In this document: one piece after another, positions 45,630 to 51,000 of the stretch | Position numbering within the stretch: position 1 is the first letter of the stretch | Layout of the letters: the number at the start of each line of letters is the position of its first letter | Assembly (NCBI GenBank): GCA_009760855.2 | Contig: WPIO01000015.1 | Coordinates: 3,960,001 to 4,011,000, forward strand | DNA length: 51,000 nt | Origin: Cristatella mucedo | Taxonomy: Eukaryota > Bryozoa > Phylactolaemata > Cristatellidae | Reading direction: 5' to 3' | Notes under the pieces: model-generated | Databases searched by the model: none | The model's input: only the letters and a program-made list of their open reading frames with translations | Told to the model about the DNA's origin: nothing | Program-made: the position numbers and the translations under genes

Positions 45630-46462
45630 CTACGAACGACCACGCACGTTTCCTTGCCCATCATATTTGAAGCACGAACGACAACCTAGAAACTACTGAG
45701 TGACAACCTAGCAATCACCGAGCCATTGACAAGATGCTTTACCCGTTAACACCTGACGACTCAAAGGATAAAAAGTAGCTCGAATATGACTGAACGTGCC
45801 TTGTCAAACTCACCAAGTCTCCTCTTACGGGTTATATGATTGTCGTGATCAACTTCTTCTGGTAGGAAAGTTTGAGAACTTAATTAGAGTATAGTACTAC
45901 AAAATCAGCTTCAGCCAAGTTCAGCTGGTGATATGCATGGTGTAACACTGGTAGGATGTCTACAGCTTTTAAGCCCATTGATCAATTGCAACTTAACTCA
46001 CTCAAAGCCGAATACAGTCCTTTGTCAAATACCTGCTCGATACATGATGACTTGTGGCAGATGGTAGAAGATCAGTTAGAGGTAAGAAATCCAAAACGTG
46101 GCACACTACCAGGTGACATCAACTACTTAAAAATGAAATGGGTCACAATAATATTGCTGGCAAAGACATTAGTAACATTTACGAAGCCGTCTTCGGGTGC
46201 TTGACCAAAGGCCTACAAAACCATCGGCAAGAAGAATACCTCTCCTGTGAGCTTAAAATATGCCTATTACACAATCTGTCAAGCTAATCAATCACAGGAA
46301 CTGATAGTTTGCGTGCACTACAGGTAGCCAAGGGCACTTTCTAAGCTAGGGTGGCTAGCAACCTAGCCCTGCATTCGTCAGCTTAGAACGGCTATACTCA
46401 CTCAGGTTTGTCAGAGCACGTATGCAAGGTGCTGAATCCTTACGAAGAAAAATATCTGTGCT
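45630..46462. other. IARS1 intron, unassigned part
   Basis: Holds an 82-codon plus-strand frame (45956-46204) that looks protein-like (STAFKPIDQLQLNSLKAEY) but that I cannot assign. Confidence 0.4.
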
Positions 46463-46560
46463 GGTTTGGCCCAGTGGTGAATGTGCTCGCCCCGACCAAG
46501 GTCAAGCCAAGATCGTAGGCTCGAGCCCCGTGGCATGCTAAGGTGCCCAAAATTCTTTAC
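46463..46560 (+). mobile_element. SINE family B copy 2
   Basis: GGCCCAGTGGTGAATGTGCTCG (A-box-like), CCGACCAAGGTCAAGCC, then GTAGGCTCGAGCCCCGTGGC (B-box-like). The body is short and no clear tail is seen. Confidence 0.7.
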
Positions 46561-46714
46561 TTTAGGCTAAACTTTCGAACCCAAAATTGCAAACACGTCC
46601 TCACATAAGGAATATCCACGTCATAACACTGTTGCTACTAAGGCCTATTCGGGGTCTTTACGACCGGATACTAGGGCTATGAATTTGCTTCATGAAAACT
46701 TTCCATGGTTAATC

Positions 46715-47868
46715 TTTTTTCTCCCTCTTGCCGATGTGATTGCAAAGCACAATCTAGGCTTTCACTTCTATGCGGAGGACAACTTAGTTGTAAATTTGCT
46801 TTGATTCCTCCCAGCCCGCCAGCATGACGAATTCTCTACCCACCCTTACTGAATGCACTGATATTGATGCTTACTTCCACACATAAATGGCAGCAAATTT
46901 TCTTAAATTGAATGATACTAAAACCAACTTACTAGTTATAGGCAAACAAAGTGTGATTCAGAAACTGGAAAGGCTAACACTCAAAATCGGCTTTGGCAGC
47001 ACATCATCTATTGAATCTGCACACAATCTAGGTGTCATGTTCCAAAGTGACCTTTTATTAGACCACATCAGCTCCACAATCACGTCTGCCTACTTTCAGC
47101 TACATAACATAGCTAAAATTCAGGCTTGTTTAGACAGGGATAACACATCAAAGTTGGTCCATGCATTTGTGGCATCCTGTCTTGACCTCTGTAACTCACT
47201 GCTTGCTGGTCTACCGGCATGAGCAATCAGCAGAATACAGCTGGTGCAAAACTCTGCAGCTAGGGGTTGTCCGTCGTGAGCATCAAAGTTGCCACATCAC
47301 ACCAGTTCTCGCCGACTTGCACTGGCTCTCGGTTAAGCAACAGATCGACAGCAAAGTTTTTGTCGCTCATTTTTAGGTCCCTTCATTCTTTGGCTCCAGC
47401 CTACTTATCAGATCTACTGCCCCACCATGCTAAGCATCGTAACACCTGCTTTTCGGAATCTAATTGTTAACCTAGACCTCATACAAATCTAAAATCCTTT
47501 GGAGACCGTGCCTTCAGTTCGTATGCTGCCAAAGCCTGGAGCTTACTCCCGACTTTCGTCAGAACATCCCCTGACTTGACCACATTTAAAAAGAAATTAA
47601 AATGCACCTATTTATGACAGCCTTTAGTGGGTCACTGTGATTCGTCCTTTATGTGCTTATGCATGCTGACACTGTTGCATGCTGCCACTAACCACACTTG
47701 CATGCTGACCCTGTGCACGATACCCCTAACCATGTTATTCTTGTTGTTTATCAAGCATGATACCACTCACCATTTGATCGTGTTTCCTTTGCAGCTAATA
47801 TAAAGCACCTACAAAGAGATTGAGTTCTCTGAGGGTGCTTTATCAAGTGTATTATTATTATTATTAGA
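46715..47868 (+). mobile_element. CR1-like LINE family 1, 3' half
   Basis: It starts at LPLADVIAKHNLGFHFYAE (catalytic YADD lost by an indel). It continues MAANFLKLNDTKTNLLVIG, NLGVMFQSDLLLDHISSTIT and AKIQACLDRDNTSKLVHAF in one frame (46887-47222), then breaks. The LADLHWLSVKQ and SLHSLAPAYLSDLLPHHAKH remnants follow. The 3' UTR hairpin and (ATT)n end it at about 47,868. It opposes IARS1 orientation in the largest visible intron. Confidence 0.93.
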
Positions 47869-47948
47869 AAACTTGACTTCAGTAATTCAATCTTGGAAGG
47901 GGTATCCAAGAAATCGCTGAAAGTACTGAAGACTGCTTCGAAACTGGA

Positions 47949-48110
47949 CCGTGATAGCCCAGGAGGTAAGGTGCTCGCTCCTCACTGACCCAGGTCGTGG
48001 GTTCGAATATTTCAGTTGGGTGATTCTTTATTGCCAACTGCAAGCAGTGGTGATAGCCGATAAGGCTCTTCTGCTGCTATACAAATGAGGTTGTTGAATC
48101 AGCTAAGATT
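47949..48110 (+). mobile_element. SINE family A, subfamily 2, copy 5
   Basis: GACCGTGATAGCCCAGGAGG, TAAGGTGCTCG, GGTCGTGGGTTCGAATATTTC (B box), GATTCTTTATTGCCAACTGC and GCTGCTATACAAATGAGG. The A-box region differs from copies 1-4 (AGCCCAGGAGG against GGCACACTAGG). Confidence 0.9.
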
Positions 48111-48631
48111 GTTTTGAAACAGCTGCCCCAATTTACTGAAAAACTAAGAACGGTCGAATCGATCTGTAGGGTTCTCTTTGAACAACTAATTAAGTTCTAA
48201 AGCCTTGTTGAAGTATATAAAAGCAAATAGTTGCATTGGTCAGGCCCACTCTAACCTTGCTGGGTTGGTACAGGGCTGACAAGCTCAGTGTCTGTCCATC
48301 ATGTGCTCGGAGTCAGAAACATTAGCAGTCCCATATAGCTGCCTTAAAAGGGTGAGAGATAAGAATTTTGCCTGCACTATGCTCCGGAATTATTTGTCTG
48401 AATGTGTGCTGCAGACTAGCTCTCTGGAGACTATCAGATGCAGCTTGAAGTCACCTGCAGTCAGTTGCAGAGGGCTTGGTTTAGAAGCCCACAAACAAGA
48501 TCACTGCACATATTCATTACCCTATACAAAAGCGTAAACTATAACACTTAACACTAAACAAAAATTGTCCAGTGCAAAGAAAATTGCTTACTAGCACCAC
48601 CATCACCTGTTTAATATATTAGTACCTTTCA

Positions 48632-48795
48632 GGTTATTAGCTGATTTAACAGCCTCATCTGATCAGTGGCAGAACAGCCTTAACGGCTATTATCATCGCT
48701 TGCAGTTGGCAATAACGGATCGCCCAATTGCAGGATTCAAACTCACAACCTATCTCGTGAAGAGCAAGCACCTTACCTCCTGGGCTATCGAACCC
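48632..48795 (-). mobile_element. SINE family A, subfamily 2, copy 6
   Basis: The reverse complement shows GATAGCCCAGGAGGTAAGGT, GGTTGTGAGTTTGAATCC (B box, mutated) and CAATTGGGCGATCCGTTATTG. It forms an inverted pair with the copy 520 bases to the left. Confidence 0.88.
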
Positions 48796-49539
48796 ACAAT
48801 CGTGATTAGAGTGGCACTAAAATAATCATATTTACACTTCCACTAGTTTGAACTGAATAGCCTGCTGCGAAGCTCCGAATTTTGTATTTATCACCCAAAT
48901 ACAAAACACGGGCGACAGCCAATACCTGCACGATGCATGCTTTTTGCCTTTCTACTCGGTCACTAGTCAGATCCAATGTCACAAGAAACGAGATCTAGAT
49001 TGCAGGATTAAAAAAACTTACCGAATTGAAACAACAAATGCTGTCCTACATGGCACCACAACAGAGTGCATAAGATGCACTAGACGAAGCAAACAACTAG
49101 TCAAGAGATCTCATTCAAATCAGTAAATCACTCAAACATAGTCTGAATACCGCCTTCATGCAAATTACAAATAGACCGGTTGACGGCATTTCTAAACGCC
49201 ATCTTAGGTATAAGAGTTTTGGATCTTTATGCAGATTGTTATAAGCTTAGGGAGCATTGCCTTTTTTGACTAGGTGGGAGCCACATACAAGCTCAATTAA
49301 TTTGCAGAAGACCAACTCTTCGGAAGAGTCGACTGAATACTGCACGAAGGGAGCAGAACAAAGACCTGAAGGTCAGACTACTAAATGTCAGGCACTACTA
49401 CGAGGATATAGAAACTCTCCAGGCCAGCAGTCTATTGCATCAAGGGTCCCTTTGCCAACTATAGCCGTGATTTTGCTAACGACTGAATACATGCCTGCCC
49501 ATCGGTCTTAGCCCCAGTCAAAAAGTATTCCCACTTCAC

Positions 49540-49655
49540 AACCGCAGTCGTGGTTTCGAATCGTGCAGGAGGCAATCTTTTGTTGCCTGCTGCAAGTGAT
49601 TACCGTTAACGTTCTTCTGACACTAAATAAATGAGGTTTCTGAATCAGCTGCAGT
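49540..49655 (+). mobile_element. SINE family A, degenerate copy 7
   Basis: CGCAGTCGTGGTTTCGAATCG (B box), GGCAATCTTTTGTTGCC, TGCTGCAAGTGATTACCG and ATGAGGTTTCTGAATCAGCTG. The head is partly lost. Confidence 0.78.
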
Positions 49656-49689
49656 TCACTCTACTCTCATATTTTGCCATTCTGTTGAA

Positions 49690-49770
49690 TCCTAACAAGC
49701 TCTGCTCGCGAAGTGCTTAGAGAGAGATCGAGTTCTCTAAGTGCAATATCAAGTGTATTATTATAATCAT
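49690..49770 (+). mobile_element. LINE family 1 3' tail fragment
   Basis: GAAGTGCTTAGAGAGAGATCG, AGTTCTCTAAGTGCAATATC and AAGTGTATTATTATAATC. Confidence 0.78.
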
Positions 49771-49861
49771 CAGTATAAGCATCCTGAATCTCAGCATTTT
49801 ATATTGGAAGACAATATAAAACACATGCCACAGTTTTAGGTAATGCCACTGAGACTCTGCA

Positions 49862-50029
49862 CATAATAATAATATAATAATAATAATGCACTTGATAAAG
49901 CGCCCTCAGAGAACTCAATATCTTTCTAGGCGCATCACATTTGCTGCAAAGGGAAGCGCGATTGAATGGTGAGTAATATCATGCTTGATAAACATGAATA
50001 ACGTGGTTAGAGGTGACATGCACAGGGAC
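49862..50029 (-). mobile_element. LINE family 1 3' UTR fragment
   Basis: The minus strand reads GTGCATGTCACCTCTAACC, TTTATCAAGCATGATATTAC, TGCAGCAAATGTGATGCGCC and the hairpin, then (ATT)n. Matches 3405-3560; no coding sequence. Confidence 0.88.
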
Positions 50030-50349
50030 ATCCTTTGCTTCCGATGATAACATACCCCATAATATCTGTGTTCGAGGCCTAAGTTCCAAGTGGCCACAAT
50101 TCGAAAGCCAGCCTGAATTTTTATTTGTCCAACGTTGGAGGAAAAATATTTGCATACACTACACCTTTCAACATTGATGGGCTATTTTATATGATCCTCG
50201 AGCATTTTAAATAAATTTGCAAACACGAGTCAAAATTATTGCTCAGTCCTACTAGCAGAAGCCTGCTCATCAAAGCACCTTTCTTGATACAGCCTAGAAC
50301 AACGACTCGACACAGCAGCAGCAATCCTTTGGCAGCTTAAAAAATGTTG

Positions 50350-50430
50350 TACACATATGCCATGGGGGCTCGAGCCCACGACCTCAGTCATCAAATACAT
50401 TCACCTTGAACCCTAACCACTGAGCTAATT
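50350..50430 (-). mobile_element. SINE family B copy 3 or tRNA-like relic
   Basis: The minus strand reads TTAGCTCAGTGGTTAGGG (good tRNA A box) and GAGGTCGTGGGCTCGAGCCC (B box), then CCATGGCATATGTG, as in the copy at 18,000. The spacer between the boxes is longer than in a functional tRNA and no acceptor stem closes, so this is a SINE head rather than a tRNA gene. Confidence 0.75.
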
Positions 50431-50479
50431 TCTAATTGATACCTAAGCAAACTGTATCAATTATGTAATTGCCACTTAC

Positions 50480-50571
50480 CTCCAGCAAAACGGATAGCTA
50501 TGCCTACACTGGCTGGCAAGCAGCAGGCGACCTTTATGCTTCAGCATCTGCACTATGCCTTTGTCGGCTTC
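50480..50571 (-). CDS. IARS1: IARS1 exon: end of CP1 editing domain
   Basis: 92 bases. It begins EADKGIVQML and ends HSYPFCWR, the conserved His-Ser-Tyr-Pro...Cys-Trp-Arg segment that leads back from the editing domain to the catalytic core. The donor is TGGAG|GTAAGT; the arginine codon is split AG|G across the following intron of 4.85 kb. Confidence 0.95.
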
Positions 50572-50717
50572 CTATTAAGTAATACGGCATGCAAACGGAT
50601 TAGAGTCAAGAAGGCGATACCAAAACGTTAAAATCACTCCTGATTGTCAGCACCCAACTGAAGCAAAACAAGACACGTGGAAAAACACGTGGCAGTCACC
50701 TAACCCAATAGAATTAC

Positions 50718-50840
50718 CTTAACATGCAGCCCTTTGAAATCAGGGACCTCGTCACTGAAGCGGCCACCATTGTCAACCGGGCATACAATTTTGCCATCCT
50801 TGCTTATTATGTTATTGGCCAAGCAAACACGGAAGTCGTC
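50718..50840 (-). CDS. IARS1: IARS1 exon (first in window): late CP1 editing region
   Basis: 123 bases, 41 codons, phase 0 at both ends. It reads DDFRVCLANNI, then IVCPVDNGGRF, then the DFKGLHVK end. This matches the animal IARS1 stretch that follows the editing-site segment. The acceptor is ...CGCACAG on the minus strand; the donor is AAG|GTAATT. Upstream exons lie beyond the window. The visible 150 bases to the right are intron. Confidence 0.93.
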
Positions 50841-51000
50841 CTGTGCGAAATGGACAAACATTTAAATTAAGCAAGCACTTCAGTGCCATTAATGACCGGC
50901 CAGAGGGCTGCTAGCTGGCCAAAAGACCAGCCTAGATAGAGGGCACATGAAAGGTCCGTGCCAGGGCAGCACAAATACAGCACAACATGTGTGCCCACTG

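Larger units (their letters stand above)
25473..50840 (-). other. IARS1: IARS1 gene, cytoplasmic isoleucyl-tRNA synthetase (19 exons seen, partial at both ends)
   Basis: The enzyme charges tRNA-Ile with isoleucine in the cytosol; in animals it is part of the multi-synthetase complex. Nineteen exons were placed by translating the minus strand and matching recalled animal IARS1. Every intron is GT-AG, all phases join, and the exons sum to 2646 bases (882 codons) without a stop. Order: end of the CP1 editing region, class Ia catalytic core with KMSKR, anticodon-binding domain (NWYVRMNRKRL), then two related C-terminal repeats (VVLLQNPSSSG and GTLLLENPSG). Animal IARS1 is about 1260 residues, so roughly 330 N-terminal residues, including HIGH, lie past the right edge. 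About 40-50 C-terminal codons were not located. Introns run from 172 bases to several kb and carry LINEs, SINEs and microsatellites. No promoter is in the window. Confidence 0.96.

Noticed and set aside
50350-50430. A tRNA gene on the minus strand (A and B boxes present)
   Set aside because: The distance between boxes is too long, no acceptor stem pairs, and the same sequence occurs as part of SINE B elsewhere.

Overview
This is a window of animal nuclear DNA, almost certainly from an invertebrate metazoan. Three things point there. A multi-exon cytoplasmic isoleucyl-tRNA synthetase gene (IARS1) has GT-AG introns and the C-terminal repeat region typical of animal IARS1. CR1-type non-LTR retrotransposons and tRNA-headed SINEs are abundant. 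There are AT, GT, CACT and CA microsatellites and no operon-like gene packing. The phylum cannot be fixed from the sequence alone.

Layout. About 1-17 kb is a graveyard of CR1-like LINEs. Family 1 has an (ATT)n tail and a stem-loop 3' end. Family 2 has an ACATT/ACATAC tail. Copies are 5'-truncated, frameshifted, head to head or reduced to the last 80-190 bases. The best preserved RT is a family 2 copy at 7676-9790, with one 621-codon frame covering the RT domain. At 17.5-19.4 kb lies a complete but dead hAT DNA transposon with 16-bp terminal inverted repeats and an 8-bp target-site duplication; a SINE/LINE-tail insertion sits inside it. From 19.4 to 25.4 kb I see only repeat fragments and unassigned DNA.

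From 25,473 to the right edge the minus strand carries IARS1. Nineteen coding exons could be placed to the base. All junctions agree in phase and together they give 882 in-frame codons. The first third of the protein, with the HIGH motif, lies beyond base 51,000. The last short coding exon was not found. The introns hold further LINE copies, two tRNA-headed SINE families (A and B), a (GT)n tract, a very long (CACT)n-(CA)n tract and a 37-bp perfect tandem duplication.

How the parts relate. IARS1 is the only host gene I can support; everything else is mobile or simple-sequence DNA. The LINE family 1 3' end can fold into a long hairpin, and SINE tails share motifs with it. This fits SINE mobilisation by the LINE reverse transcriptase. 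Nested insertions give a relative order: the hAT is older than the SINE/LINE tail inside it, and the LINE at 36.5-37.9 kb is older than the SINE that splits it.
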